Part shown: in pieces, positions 31,535 through 41,863 of the stretch
Layout: each line of letters begins with the position of its first letter
Position numbering within the stretch: the first letter of the stretch is position 1
From: Mucilaginibacter sp.
GTDB lineage: Bacteria; Bacteroidota; Bacteroidia; Sphingobacteriales; Sphingobacteriaceae
Length of the DNA stretch: 64,000 nt
NCBI RefSeq assembly: GCF_028288105.1
Contig: NZ_JAQBOI010000058.1
Coordinates: 1-64,000, forward strand
Direction: 5' to 3'
Made by a program: the position numbers and the translations under genes
Notes under the pieces: model-generated
Seen by the model: only the letters and a program-made list of their open reading frames with translations
Told to the model about the DNA's origin: nothing
The model's database searches: none

Positions 31535-32476
31535 TTATAGCAACTTCCGTTCGCTGGTTTTACCAAATCTGTAGCTTAAGCTAACCTCATGAGTGGCTGT
31601 ATTTATACCGCCCAGGTTATTTGATGCCACACCAAACTGGTAGCTGTATCCAACCCTAAATGTATCGGTAGTTATTGATATTATACCCGACGCTCTTTTA
31701 TCGGTACGGTAACCTGCGCCAACGCCCAGCTGCTCTTTTAAATAAATAGTACCGGTTACATCTGCCAGTAACGGTGACCCGTTAACGTATGATACAAGCG
31801 TGGTGGGTTTAAACTTAATATCTTCAGCTAAATTTGCCAGGTATCCCCCGGTAAAATAATAATGGCTTTTTAGGTAATTAGCCTGCTGGACCGATGCTGT
31901 TCCCAAACTACGAATAGTAAGCTCGGGTACAGATACACCCAGGTAATATTTATCACTAAAAAACATAACACCAAAGCCAATATTAGGGCTGGTTTCCCTT
32001 ATATCATCTTTAAACTCCGGGTCGTAATAATCAAGGGTTGAATAGTTACCCACATAGTTACGTACCCCCGCGTTTATGGATACCGCCAGATAATCTTTTT
32101 CGGTTAGCTGAATACTTTTTGCAAAAAAGGCATTAACCTCAATTTGTCGCTCTACTGCTATTTGGTCATTCAAAACATACAAACCGGCAGCGCCGCCAAT
32201 TGATTCTAATGGCAAACTTCCGCTTAATAGTAAGCTGCTTGGCGCACCATCTATCCCCACAAAACGTTTGCGGCCCACAACGTTTATTGAACCAGCTTTA
32301 TCTAATAAAGAGTACGCCGGGTTTATTGGGGTTAAGTTATCTCCATACTGGCTGTAACTGTATATCTGTTGCTGAGCCATAAGCTTGCTGCCGGTTATCA
32401 TCAGCAGCAAGCTTAGTATAAGTACAAATTGTTTTTTGTTAGGTATTAATTTAATATCCTTTATTTCTTGCTTCAC
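31535..32476 (-). CDS. PorP/SprF family type IX secretion outer membrane protein
   Basis: AQQQIYSYSQYGDNLTPINPAYSLLDKAGSINVVGRKRFVGIDGAPSS signature; terminal beta-barrel pattern SLSYRFGKTSE. Confidence 0.9.
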   Translation of the reverse strand: MKQEIKDIKLIPNKKQFVLILSLLLMITGSKLMAQQQIYSYSQYGDNLTPINPAYSLLDKAGSINVVGRKRFVGIDGAPSSLLLSGSLPLESIGGAAGLYVLNDQIAVERQIEVNAFFAKSIQLTEKDYLAVSINAGVRNYVGNYSTLDYYDPEFKDDIRETSPNIGFGVMFFSDKYYLGVSVPELTIRSLGTASVQQANYLKSHYYFTGGYLANLAEDIKFKPTTLVSYVNGSPLLADVTGTIYLKEQLGVGAGYRTDKRASGIISITTDTFRVGYSYQFGVASNNLGGINTATHEVSLSYRFGKTSERKLL

Positions 32477-32498
32477 TATTTCCTTTTCAATTATTGTT

Positions 32499-35400
32499 TT
32501 AGTACTTCAATATGATGTACCCCGTTTTACGTTTCTCTTTACCTGCTTTGTATTCAAGCGAGTAAAAGTAAGTGCCGGGTTTCAATAAAGCACCATTTTT
32601 GTTAGAGTGACCATCAAATAAGTTCGAGCTATTTTTACCATAGTCTTTTGTCTCGAATACCAGGGCGCCATTAGCGTTCATAATTGATAGTTTATTACCG
32701 CTATAAGCTGAGATACCTTCGATAGACAAGAAGTCGTTTGAACCATCACCATTTGGCGATACGCCCTGATGTACTACTACACCATCGTTATCTGTTGGTT
32801 CCATTGGGTTAACGGCTTTATTTGCAAATAATAGTTTACTATCTGTCCTATCAACCATAAAGGTAGACGGCCTGGTAACTGTTATAGTATAGGTTTTGAT
32901 TGTTATGCCATCCTGTGCTGTTACTACAATGTTAACTGTGGTGGTACCTACGTTTATTGGTATCGGGTTTGAAATTACACCGCTTAATGCTGGCGTACCA
33001 TTAATTGTCATGGTAGCATTTGCTTCCTTAAGTGTTGGTGTTAGCTTAATGCTTGCTGTGCCCGGGCTTACAGTTGTAGTATACGTTACCTGACTTGACG
33101 TATTTTGCTGAATTGCCAATACTGAGCCCGGGAATATACTTATATGCGTTAGGCTGGCAATGTTTGAACCGGCACGGGTTACCGCTATTGTATATGTTTT
33201 AGTAGTTACCCCATCCTGTGCTGTTGCTACAACATTAATATTAGTTACACCCACATTTAGTGGTATTGGATCTGAAGCTACACCACTTAAAACTGGTGAA
33301 CCGTTAACGGTTATGCTACCATTTGCCTCTTTAAGCGTTGGTGTTAGCCTTATACTTGCTATAGCATTACTTACAGAAGTGCTGTATTCTACAAGGCTAT
33401 TTGTGCTTTGCTGAACGGTAAGTACCGAGGTTGGGGTTACGCTTATAGATGACAGACCAGCAATATTGGAACCGGTACGGTTAATTATCACCCTATAAGT
33501 TCGGGTGGTTACGCCATCTTGTGCTTTTACTATTATATCAACAGTAGTGGTACCTGTATTTAGTGCTATAGGATTTGAAGTAACACCACTTAATATTGGC
33601 GAACCATTAATGGTCATGGTGGCATTTACTTCTTTAAGCGTTGGTGTTAAGGTTATACTTGTTGTACCTGTACTTACCGAAGTTGTGTACTCTACCAGGC
33701 TGGGGGTAGTTTGCTGTATTGCCAATACCGAATTTGGAGATATTGTTAAAGATGCCAGGGTAGCGTTGTTTGACGCAGCACGGGTCACTTTTACTACATA
33801 CGTTTCAGAAATTGACCTGTCCTGTGCAAATACTTCTATATTAAATATGTTTTCGCCAACATTTAATGAACGCGGCGGCGCATAACCTGTTTCTACCGTG
33901 TTTCCATTTATCTTAACTAAACTATATGTACTGGTGGTTACAGGGTTTAATGCTATAGATTCAACAGTATTGGCTACCGAAACAGTGTAGCTATGTCCTG
34001 CAGTAGTAAATGCAGGGCTCAATGTACCATTGTTTACGGTAAGGGCCGATAGCGTGGAAATTGTTTCATAAGCGCGAGTTACGGTAAGCGTATAATTTTT
34101 GGTGGTTGTACCATCCTGCGCGGTTACTGTTACCGGTATTGGATTCTCACCTGGGTAAACAGGTACTGCTACTGATGTACCCGATGTAGCATTCAAGCCA
34201 TTTACAGTTATAGTAGCGGTAGCATCTACAACAGTTGGCGTTAGCGTAATACCACTTTGGGTATTTGATACTAACATAGTATAATCAAATGTGTTAGCAT
34301 CAAATGCAGGGCTTATAGCACCTTCATCAACAGTTAAACTAGCAAGGCTGGCGTTGGTTGATGCCGGATTTACCGTTAAGGTGCCACTTACAAAATTGAA
34401 ATCATAATTTAAATTTGTTGCATTGGATACATTAATTGGATAGTTGCCAGCAGGTGAGCTGCTATTCGCTGTAGTGCTGATACTCACCGGTGTGGTAAAT
34501 GAAGACTCATCATCGCTATTCTTAAAGCCGGTAATAGCGTAAGTAAGCGTTGGGATAGCCTGGCCAGCTACTTTTGCTTTGTTATCAGCAGTAATAGTTA
34601 ACGGTGCCCTGCCAATCTCTAAATAAGCAGGTTGAAAGGTAAGATTGTAATTAGCGCTGTTTATAGCTATGGTGCCCTGGTTTATTGCATGCATGCCGGC
34701 AGCCTCTCCTGCATCACGTACCAGTGAACCTGTTATGGCGTCACTACTTAATAACGAACCTGATGTGATATGGTAAGTAAAACCGGGATCAGCATCACCG
34801 TATGTTTTGTTAATTACATTTGCAGCTATAGTAACTGGCCTTGTGGTAATAGTAAAATTATTACCAATAAAACTGATGTTGTAATTTCCGCTGTTGGTTA
34901 CAGATAATGTATTTTGCGAAATTGGATAGGCACCAACTGCACTACCCGACACACGGGTTAATGCGCCCGTAACATTGTCAACCGGAGCAAGTGTCCCGGA
35001 AAGGGTATAACCCAACGCAGGTGCAGTATCGCCATACTGCACACTTACAGCATTTGCATTTAATGTGATATTACGTTTGGTAATAGTTATTCTCGCTTCG
35101 GTGTAGTTTATCGTATAATTGCTACCCGCCGTAAATAAACCTTGTTTAATAGCATAAGAGCCTATGTTTTCGCCTGCAATTCTCGTCAGCGAGCCAGTAA
35201 AGGCATCGCTGCCAACTAATGGACCAGCAGTGTAGGTGAAAACAGGATCGGCATCGCCATAAGTTTTGGTTTTGGCAATTGCTGTTACATTAATAACTTT
35301 TTTACCGATAGTTAAGTTTGCTCCTGTAAAGTTTAAAGTATAGTTGCTGTTTAATGCTAATGCTCCCTGGTTAATAGCATAAGCGCCAAGGGTTTCACCC

Positions 35401-38400
35401 GCTATCCTTGTCAGCGAGCCAGTAAAGGTATCACTGCCAACTAATGGGTCTGCTATGTAGGTGAACACAGGGTCGACATCACCATAGCTTTTGATTCGTG
35501 CATTTGCAGTTACATTTACGATTTTTTTACCGATAGTTAAATTTGCTCCGGTAAAGTTTATCGTATAATTACTACCTGCCGTAAATGTACCTTGCTTAAT
35601 AGCATAAGAGCCTGCGTTGCTGCCTGAAATTCTCGTTAGCGAGCCGGTAAAGGTGTCGCTGCCAACTAATGGGTCAGCAGTGTAGGTCAAAACAGGATCG
35701 GCTGCGCCATAAGTTTTGGTTTTGGCAATTGCTGTTACATTAACGGTTTTTTTATCGATAGTTAAGTTTGATCCGGTAAAGTTTAAAGTATAGTTGCTGT
35801 TTAAGGCTAACGAGCCCTGGGTAATAGCATACGAACCAAGGGTTTCGCCCGCATTCCGGGTTAACGAGCCTGTAAAGCTGTCGCCGCTTGCCAACGCATC
35901 TGCAGTATAAGTTAATGTTGGGTCGCCATCACCATAGGTTTTGGTTTGCGCATTTGCTGTTACGTTAACAGTTTTTGCACCTATAGTTAAGTTGGCGCCG
36001 GTAAAGTTTAAAGTATAGTTGCTGTTTAATGCTAACGAGCCCTGGTTAATAGCATGCGAGCCAACCGTTTCGCCCGCATCACGGATTAACGAGCCTGTAA
36101 AGCTATCGCCACTTGCTAATGCATCGGTAGTATAAGTTAATGTTGGGTCGCCATCACCATAGGTTTTGGTTTGCGCATTTGCCGTTACATTAACAGTTTT
36201 TGCACCTATAGTTAAGTTAGCGCCGGTAATGTTTAAAGTATAGTTGCTGTTTAATGCTAACGAACCCTGTTTAATAGCATGCGAACCAACGGTTTCGCCC
36301 GCATCACGGGTTAACGAGCCTGTAAAGCTATCGCCACTTGCTAATGCATCGGCAGTATAAGTTAATGTTGGATCGGCATCACCATAAGTCTTGGTTTGAG
36401 CGTTTGCAGTTACATTAACAGTTTTGGTACCAATAGTTAAGTTTGCTCCGGTAAAGTTTAAAGTATAGTTGCTGCTTAATGCTAACGAGCCCTGGTTAAT
36501 TGCATGTGAACCAACGGTTTCGCCGGCATCACGGGTTAATGAGCCTGTAAAGCTATCGCCGCTTGCTAATGCATCGGCAGTATAAGTTAACGCCGGGTCG
36601 GCATCACCATAAGTTTTGGTTTGCGTGTTTGCCGTTACATTAACAGTTTTGGTACCGATAGTTAAGTTGGCGCCGGTAAAGTTTAAAGTATAGTTACTAT
36701 TTAATGCTAATGAGCCCTGGGTAATAGCATGCGAACCAACTGTTTCGCCCGCATTACGGGTTAATGAGCCTGTAAAACTATCGCCCGAAACTAATGCATC
36801 GGCAGTATAAGTAAATGTTGGGTCGGCATCGCCATAGGTTTTGGTTTGTGCGTTTGCTGTTACATTAACAGTTTTTTTACCGATAGTTAAGTTTGCACCG
36901 GTAAAGCTTAAGGTATAGTTACTGCTTAAAGCAAGTGTACCCTGACTTATTGCATATGTGCCAAAGCCTTCGCCTGTAGCCCGCGTCAATGCGCCGCTAA
37001 ATGCATCCCCGCTTACTAACGCTGTGCTTGTGCCATAGGTTAGCGTTGGGTCGGTATTGCCATAGGTTTTAGTTTGTGCGTTAGCAGTAACAGTAATAGG
37101 TTTAGCGGTAATGGTAAAGTCTACAGGCTCTACTGTGATATCATAATTATTAGTTACGATAGTACTATTTGAGACATTAACTACAATTTTTCCACCCAAA
37201 TTCACGGCGTATGTACCCACACCCTCACCGGCAATACGGCCAAATTGGCCACTTGTACCATCGCTGGATGCTATAGAACCGGCAGTTAGCGAAAACGCGT
37301 TTCTGAATGGTTCTGTATTACCGTAAACCTTTGTAAGGCTTGCGGGTTTCATTGTAATTGGCCTTTTGTTAATGGTTAAGTTAGCACCAACAAATGTTAA
37401 GTTGTAATTGGCACTTAAAGCTAATGTGCCCTGTGTAATTGCATAATCGCCTATGTTTACACCGGCATTAGTCCTGGTTAGGGCACCGGTGAATGTATCA
37501 CCAGATACAAGTGCGCCGGTGGTTACCGAATAAGTGAAAGTTGGATCGTTATCGCCATAAATTTTAGTTTGTGCATTTGCAGTAGCAGTTATAGCAGCTT
37601 TGCTCACGCTTAAAGCTTGTACCACATTACTTGCTGGTGAAGTATTAACATCTCCCGCTTGAGAAGCTGTGATATTAGCTGTACCTGCACCTACAATATG
37701 GATATTACCACTTACAATGGTTGCAACAGCGGTGTTATCGCTGCTGTAGCTAACGGTTAGGCCGCTGCTTGCAGTTGCGCCAGGCGAAAAATCAGCATTG
37801 CCATAGGTTTTGGCGGGCAACGCGTTAAATGTTATACTTTGCGGATTTGTTGCCCTGGTTACAGTTACAGTATATGTTTTGGTAGTAGAACCATCTTGTG
37901 CAGTTACCACAGTTGTTATAATATTATTACCAACATTTAAACTGATATTACCAGATGCTGAACCTGAATTAACCGCTACATTATTTACTTTAATACTTGC
38001 ATTTGCATTGTTTTTGGTTGGTGTAACCGTAATAGTTGAATTAGCATTTGCTACCGATGCGGTATAAGTAATTGTACCTGCAGAAAACGACGGCGTTAAT
38101 GTACCCGCGCTTATTGATAGGCCCGAAAGGTTTGCATCATTTGAAAGTGTCGTGAAAGTTGTTAACGCACCGTACACTGTACCCGCACCACTGGTGGCAT
38201 ACGCTTTCACATAATAAGTTGTTGAAGAACTAAGACCGGTTATGCTTGCTGAAAATGCACCGGTACCGGTACCATTTGCCGCTTGTGTAACTCCACTTCC
38301 CCCTATTACAGGTGATGTATTGCTGCTGCTATATATAACACCGCGTGCCGTTACGGCACTTTCGCTACGTGTTACAGTACCGCCTAAGGTAGCCGATGTT

Positions 38401-39425
38401 GATGATATGCTGGCTGTTGATGCAGCAGTTACAACCGCACTTGCAGGCACATTCATGGATGTTACTACCCTTGCAGAAGTATATGAGCTTAACGAAATTA
38501 TACTTACAACATTACCAGAACTAAGATCAACAGTTTTAATGGCCTTATTGGCAGTTGCACCTTCATAAATAAATGCGCGGTTATTACCTGCATCTAATGC
38601 GAACAATACAGGCGAACCCGTGATACCACTTTTTATAACTGTTGTATTTGTGCCATCGGGTTTAACTTTGGTTAATGCATCTGTAACGGCAACATTAAGA
38701 GCGATATCATCAGATGTTAAATAATACAAAAAATCTGTAGTGGCATCATAAGCTATTTCTTTGACTGTCCCGGTATTTACAGTTGCAGACTGGGTTATTG
38801 TACCAGAACTTAGACTAACTGTTTTAATACCGCGTTGAGCAGCTATTGATTCATAAACAAATGCTCGGTTATTAGCAACATCAAGAGCCAGGTATAATGG
38901 AGAAGGTGTAAACGAGGAGGCAATTACTGTTTGGTTGGTACCATCAGACTTAACACGTACAAGCGCATCTGTAGCAGCTGTACTAAGCGCCGATCCATCG
39001 GTGGTTAGGTAATAAATATAATCGTTTATCGGGTCGTACTTTAAGGCATTTACGTTATTAATACCCGCCAATACCGCAAAACTTGTAATAACTGCGCCTG
39101 TGCTGGCGTTTAGTACCTTAATTGACCTGTTTGCCGCAATAGCCTCATATACAAAGATCCGGTTATTAGCCAGATCTAATGCCGAATAAGTGGGCGATAC
39201 TGCAATACTACTTACTACTGTTGTATTTGAAGACCCGTCGTAGTTAGCACGCAATAACGCGTCTTCAGTGTCAGCTGCACTAACGCTGCCTGCGGTTGTA
39301 ACGTAGTACACCTGCGCCTGGCTTTGTCCACTTATGGTTAGCAGCACCAAAACAAACAAAGCCGCTAAGAAGGATCTGATGTCCTTTGCCAGCAAGTTTT
39401 TCAATTGAGGTAAAAGTTTTTTCAT
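32499..39425 (-). CDS. giant T9SS-secreted adhesin with MBG repeats, cadherin-like domains and gliding-motility CTD
   Basis: Multiple MBG units (TANAQTKTYGDADPTLTY...LTI); several cadherin-like beta-sandwich domains; C-terminal GVSPNGDGSNDFLSIEGISAY...GTYFYSLEYKAGKEKRKTGYIILKY. Confidence 0.9.
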   Translation of the reverse strand: MKKLLPQLKNLLAKDIRSFLAALFVLVLLTISGQSQAQVYYVTTAGSVSAADTEDALLRANYDGSSNTTVVSSIAVSPTYSALDLANNRIFVYEAIAANRSIKVLNASTGAVITSFAVLAGINNVNALKYDPINDYIYYLTTDGSALSTAATDALVRVKSDGTNQTVIASSFTPSPLYLALDVANNRAFVYESIAAQRGIKTVSLSSGTITQSATVNTGTVKEIAYDATTDFLYYLTSDDIALNVAVTDALTKVKPDGTNTTVIKSGITGSPVLFALDAGNNRAFIYEGATANKAIKTVDLSSGNVVSIISLSSYTSARVVTSMNVPASAVVTAASTASISSTSATLGGTVTRSESAVTARGVIYSSSNTSPVIGGSGVTQAANGTGTGAFSASITGLSSSTTYYVKAYATSGAGTVYGALTTFTTLSNDANLSGLSISAGTLTPSFSAGTITYTASVANANSTITVTPTKNNANASIKVNNVAVNSGSASGNISLNVGNNIITTVVTAQDGSTTKTYTVTVTRATNPQSITFNALPAKTYGNADFSPGATASSGLTVSYSSDNTAVATIVSGNIHIVGAGTANITASQAGDVNTSPASNVVQALSVSKAAITATANAQTKIYGDNDPTFTYSVTTGALVSGDTFTGALTRTNAGVNIGDYAITQGTLALSANYNLTFVGANLTINKRPITMKPASLTKVYGNTEPFRNAFSLTAGSIASSDGTSGQFGRIAGEGVGTYAVNLGGKIVVNVSNSTIVTNNYDITVEPVDFTITAKPITVTANAQTKTYGNTDPTLTYGTSTALVSGDAFSGALTRATGEGFGTYAISQGTLALSSNYTLSFTGANLTIGKKTVNVTANAQTKTYGDADPTFTYTADALVSGDSFTGSLTRNAGETVGSHAITQGSLALNSNYTLNFTGANLTIGTKTVNVTANTQTKTYGDADPALTYTADALASGDSFTGSLTRDAGETVGSHAINQGSLALSSNYTLNFTGANLTIGTKTVNVTANAQTKTYGDADPTLTYTADALASGDSFTGSLTRDAGETVGSHAIKQGSLALNSNYTLNITGANLTIGAKTVNVTANAQTKTYGDGDPTLTYTTDALASGDSFTGSLIRDAGETVGSHAINQGSLALNSNYTLNFTGANLTIGAKTVNVTANAQTKTYGDGDPTLTYTADALASGDSFTGSLTRNAGETLGSYAITQGSLALNSNYTLNFTGSNLTIDKKTVNVTAIAKTKTYGAADPVLTYTADPLVGSDTFTGSLTRISGSNAGSYAIKQGTFTAGSNYTINFTGANLTIGKKIVNVTANARIKSYGDVDPVFTYIADPLVGSDTFTGSLTRIAGETLGAYAINQGALALNSNYTLNFTGANLTIGKKVINVTAIAKTKTYGDADPVFTYTAGPLVGSDAFTGSLTRIAGENIGSYAIKQGLFTAGSNYTINYTEARITITKRNITLNANAVSVQYGDTAPALGYTLSGTLAPVDNVTGALTRVSGSAVGAYPISQNTLSVTNSGNYNISFIGNNFTITTRPVTIAANVINKTYGDADPGFTYHITSGSLLSSDAITGSLVRDAGEAAGMHAINQGTIAINSANYNLTFQPAYLEIGRAPLTITADNKAKVAGQAIPTLTYAITGFKNSDDESSFTTPVSISTTANSSSPAGNYPINVSNATNLNYDFNFVSGTLTVNPASTNASLASLTVDEGAISPAFDANTFDYTMLVSNTQSGITLTPTVVDATATITVNGLNATSGTSVAVPVYPGENPIPVTVTAQDGTTTKNYTLTVTRAYETISTLSALTVNNGTLSPAFTTAGHSYTVSVANTVESIALNPVTTSTYSLVKINGNTVETGYAPPRSLNVGENIFNIEVFAQDRSISETYVVKVTRAASNNATLASLTISPNSVLAIQQTTPSLVEYTTSVSTGTTSITLTPTLKEVNATMTINGSPILSGVTSNPIALNTGTTTVDIIVKAQDGVTTRTYRVIINRTGSNIAGLSSISVTPTSVLTVQQSTNSLVEYSTSVSNAIASIRLTPTLKEANGSITVNGSPVLSGVASDPIPLNVGVTNINVVATAQDGVTTKTYTIAVTRAGSNIASLTHISIFPGSVLAIQQNTSSQVTYTTTVSPGTASIKLTPTLKEANATMTINGTPALSGVISNPIPINVGTTTVNIVVTAQDGITIKTYTITVTRPSTFMVDRTDSKLLFANKAVNPMEPTDNDGVVVHQGVSPNGDGSNDFLSIEGISAYSGNKLSIMNANGALVFETKDYGKNSSNLFDGHSNKNGALLKPGTYFYSLEYKAGKEKRKTGYIILKY
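34600..37600 (-). repeat. tandem MBG-domain coding repeats, 225-bp period in the most uniform part (about 35760-36900)
   Basis: The motif gttaagttNgcNccggtaa recurs near 36211, 36436, 36661 and 36886 (225-bp steps). The encoded unit is about 75 aa. Outer boundaries are approximate. Confidence 0.85.
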
Positions 39426-39462
39426 GATAAGGTATTAAGGTTATATTTTACCGGCAATGCCG

Positions 39463-40383
39463 TTATAGTTTACTTATGAATGTCTGCCCTGTTTTTAAAC
39501 CATAAAAACCTGCATGCCGGGCCGGGATACAAGTATTATTTATGTTGAAAAAGTTAATGTTTAGTGCTTTGCTATTTATGCAGGCTACATTGAACTTGTT
39601 ATTTGCTATGTTGATTATGCCGGGTGTATTATTTGCTTTTTCTAAAGCTATTTCGGCATCTAATATTTTTAATTCGCAACCGTTTATTAAAGTGCTTACA
39701 CCGTTATTCCATGATGTGCACGCTTTTATCAGGTCAAGTATTTCTTTCGCTTCCATCTTTTCCCAGTTCACCATTACATCGGCCAGTTGGGGCCTGTTGT
39801 AATATTTGGCTTGGGTTTCGCCTTGCGTTTTTGCATTTAATGGCTGCTTTCTACTCAACTTATCAAGTATCTCAAACACTCCCTTAACCTGCAATTCGCT
39901 AAACGCCTGGTTTATATAGTTGTATGTATGGTATTCTTCGTTCTTAATACTCTGCTCCCAAATAACCGCTCCACTATCCAGCTTATTACTTAGCTGGTGT
40001 ATGGCTAAGCCCAATTGTGCTTCTCCGTTTTTTAACTGCCAAAAAACCGGCGATGGTCCTCTGTATTGCGGTAGTTTACCAAAGTGTATGTTATATATTC
40101 CTTTTGGCACACCGCTTAACTCTTCAACAGCAACTTTATGGTTATAACCGGTAAAAAATATTACATCCGGTTCGTGCAGTTGCTGCCAGTTGTAAAGTTC
40201 ATTCTTATTATCTTCTGCATGGAACTGTATATTATTCGCTCTGCAAAAGCCGGCTAAATCATTTACACTGATATCAGTATGGGCAGACTTACCAAAGTAT
40301 AACATAACCCCTGCTTTGTTACTGCTTAGGTACGAAAGCAGGGGTATGCATATTTTCGAATTTGATACTATACCAATTTTCAT
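39463..40383 (-). CDS. formyltransferase family protein (methionyl-tRNA formyltransferase-like)
   Basis: NIHFGKLPQYRGPSPVFWQLKNGEAQLGLAIHQLSNKLDSGAVIWEQ matches the formyltransferase core. Confidence 0.82.
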   Translation of the reverse strand: MKIGIVSNSKICIPLLSYLSSNKAGVMLYFGKSAHTDISVNDLAGFCRANNIQFHAEDNKNELYNWQQLHEPDVIFFTGYNHKVAVEELSGVPKGIYNIHFGKLPQYRGPSPVFWQLKNGEAQLGLAIHQLSNKLDSGAVIWEQSIKNEEYHTYNYINQAFSELQVKGVFEILDKLSRKQPLNAKTQGETQAKYYNRPQLADVMVNWEKMEAKEILDLIKACTSWNNGVSTLINGCELKILDAEIALEKANNTPGIINIANNKFNVACINSKALNINFFNINNTCIPARHAGFYGLKTGQTFISKL

Positions 40384-40424
40384 CGATACTTATCAAAAAT
40401 CAATTGGATTGTGATCATTAATTA

Positions 40425-40967
40425 TTACGGTCTTGATGGGTATATACCCTGCCAGGCTATAATAAAATTCATGGCCAAAATAGGCTGTACAATATTAAAC
40501 GGCTGGCTTCCACCAGTTGGCGTAAGTGCTGCTGGATTTAATGTTGAACCTGCCGTAGCAGTAGCCGAATAAAATGGTAATGCGTCACCTGTTTCGGGAT
40601 TAGCATTAAAACCTAAAAATCCATTTGTTGCTAAGCCCTGGCTTGGGGCTACACTGTTAATATTAACAGTATGCGTGTGCGCAGGCATTTGCAGTGCGGT
40701 TATGGGAGCACTTTCTACACCGGCAGTTTGCCCAACTTCGTAACGTGACACATTTATTCCTTGTCCGTTACCTGAGTGTACCGGCGCACGGCCTCTAAGG
40801 TCTGGTACTTTAAAGGTTTGCACGCCATCGCCGCCGTAATTTGTTCCTAACAACGAGAACAATGCTGCGTACTGTGAAATAGGAAGGGTTGAGCCATCAC
40901 AAAAAAACCAGCCATTCGGTGCAAAGGTGCCTGCGAAAATTCTAACTTCTCCAAGAATCGGATCCAT
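40425..40967 (-). CDS. phage tail collar domain / microcystin-dependent-type protein
   Basis: GEVRIFAGTFAPNGWFFCDGSTLPISQYAALFSLLGTNYGGDGVQTFKVPDLRGRAPVHSG. Confidence 0.9.
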   Translation of the reverse strand: MDPILGEVRIFAGTFAPNGWFFCDGSTLPISQYAALFSLLGTNYGGDGVQTFKVPDLRGRAPVHSGNGQGINVSRYEVGQTAGVESAPITALQMPAHTHTVNINSVAPSQGLATNGFLGFNANPETGDALPFYSATATAGSTLNPAALTPTGGSQPFNIVQPILAMNFIIAWQGIYPSRP

Positions 40968-41266
40968 AATAGTGATAAGGTTTAGGGTTAAAAGTTTTTG
41001 TTAAATATTTAGTAAATATATATCAATTTAGGTTGCATGCAATAAATTATTAATTATAACGTTAAGGGACACCCTCACAGAATAATATTCTTTCTCCCCT
41101 TATCTCCCCTTAAAAATTCGCTTAACAAAACTCTATTAAATTTTACAAATAGTATAGGGTGAAAACAGCTTTTTTTACTGCTTGTTTAAGTGAAAAAAAG
41201 GCAAGGCATTAATTTGCTTATCTGTATATAAATAGTGACTTTCGGTAAACTTAAATCCGAAACTAT

Positions 41267-41854
41267 ATGTCACTCAAAAAATCCTTATTGTATGTAGCTG
41301 TTGCCGCAATGGCGTTTACTGCCTGCCAAAACCAACATGCCGACCTAACTACTGCAGCCCCAGGCTTTAATTATGATAGCTTAAGTTATAAAATGGCTAA
41401 AGCCTATGTAAAAAACTATGAAAAACATGCCGGAACTGTAGATTCCAGCTATGATGAAAAAGGAGCAAATAAAATAAAAAAGAGGCCAAACACACGTTGC
41501 GTATGGTTCAGCGCTGACAGGTTAGAGTTCCTGCTCACCAAAATTAAAAGCGAAGGTGGTGATGGTATCCGTTTTTACCTTGCAAGTTATGACAGTATTT
41601 ATCCGAAAACAATTGGCGGCCTTACTCCTCCACGTCCTTATTGGGGATATAACACCTTAGTAATGGTATCTACCAAAGACAGTACAAACAAGGTTAACCA
41701 AAAATTTCACCGAGATTATTATACAAGCCAAACAGGTAACACTGCTAATAAACCATTGAAAGGCTTTATAGTAGGCGGTACACCAGAAAATCGCGGAGAA
41801 CTTTGCCCACCGCCAGTAAATTGCGGTGCTACAGGCGCAACCCTTCTTCCCTAA
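41267..41854 (+). CDS. hypothetical lipoprotein
   Basis: Lipobox AFTACQNQ; co-directional with the downstream membrane protein and two-component genes. Confidence 0.65.
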   Translation: MSLKKSLLYVAVAAMAFTACQNQHADLTTAAPGFNYDSLSYKMAKAYVKNYEKHAGTVDSSYDEKGANKIKKRPNTRCVWFSADRLEFLLTKIKSEGGDGIRFYLASYDSIYPKTIGGLTPPRPYWGYNTLVMVSTKDSTNKVNQKFHRDYYTSQTGNTANKPLKGFIVGGTPENRGELCPPPVNCGATGATLLP

Positions 41855-41863
41855 TAAACAACT

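Noticed and set aside
34600-37600. Regularly spaced repeats that could look like a CRISPR array
   Set aside because: The repeats are 225-bp in-frame protein-domain units of the MBG adhesin, with no short repeat/unique spacer structure and no cas genes.
32896-38568. Plus-strand ORFs (32896, 33160, 33505, 37810, 38242) antisense to the giant adhesin
   Set aside because: They are mirror-frame artefacts of the repetitive coding sequence; translations are low-complexity Val/Thr/Leu-rich and repeat with the sense repeats.
40425-40967. Phage tail collar domain suggesting a prophage
   Set aside because: There are no other phage structural, integrase or lysis genes; such microcystin-dependent-type proteins are common chromosomal genes in Bacteroidota.
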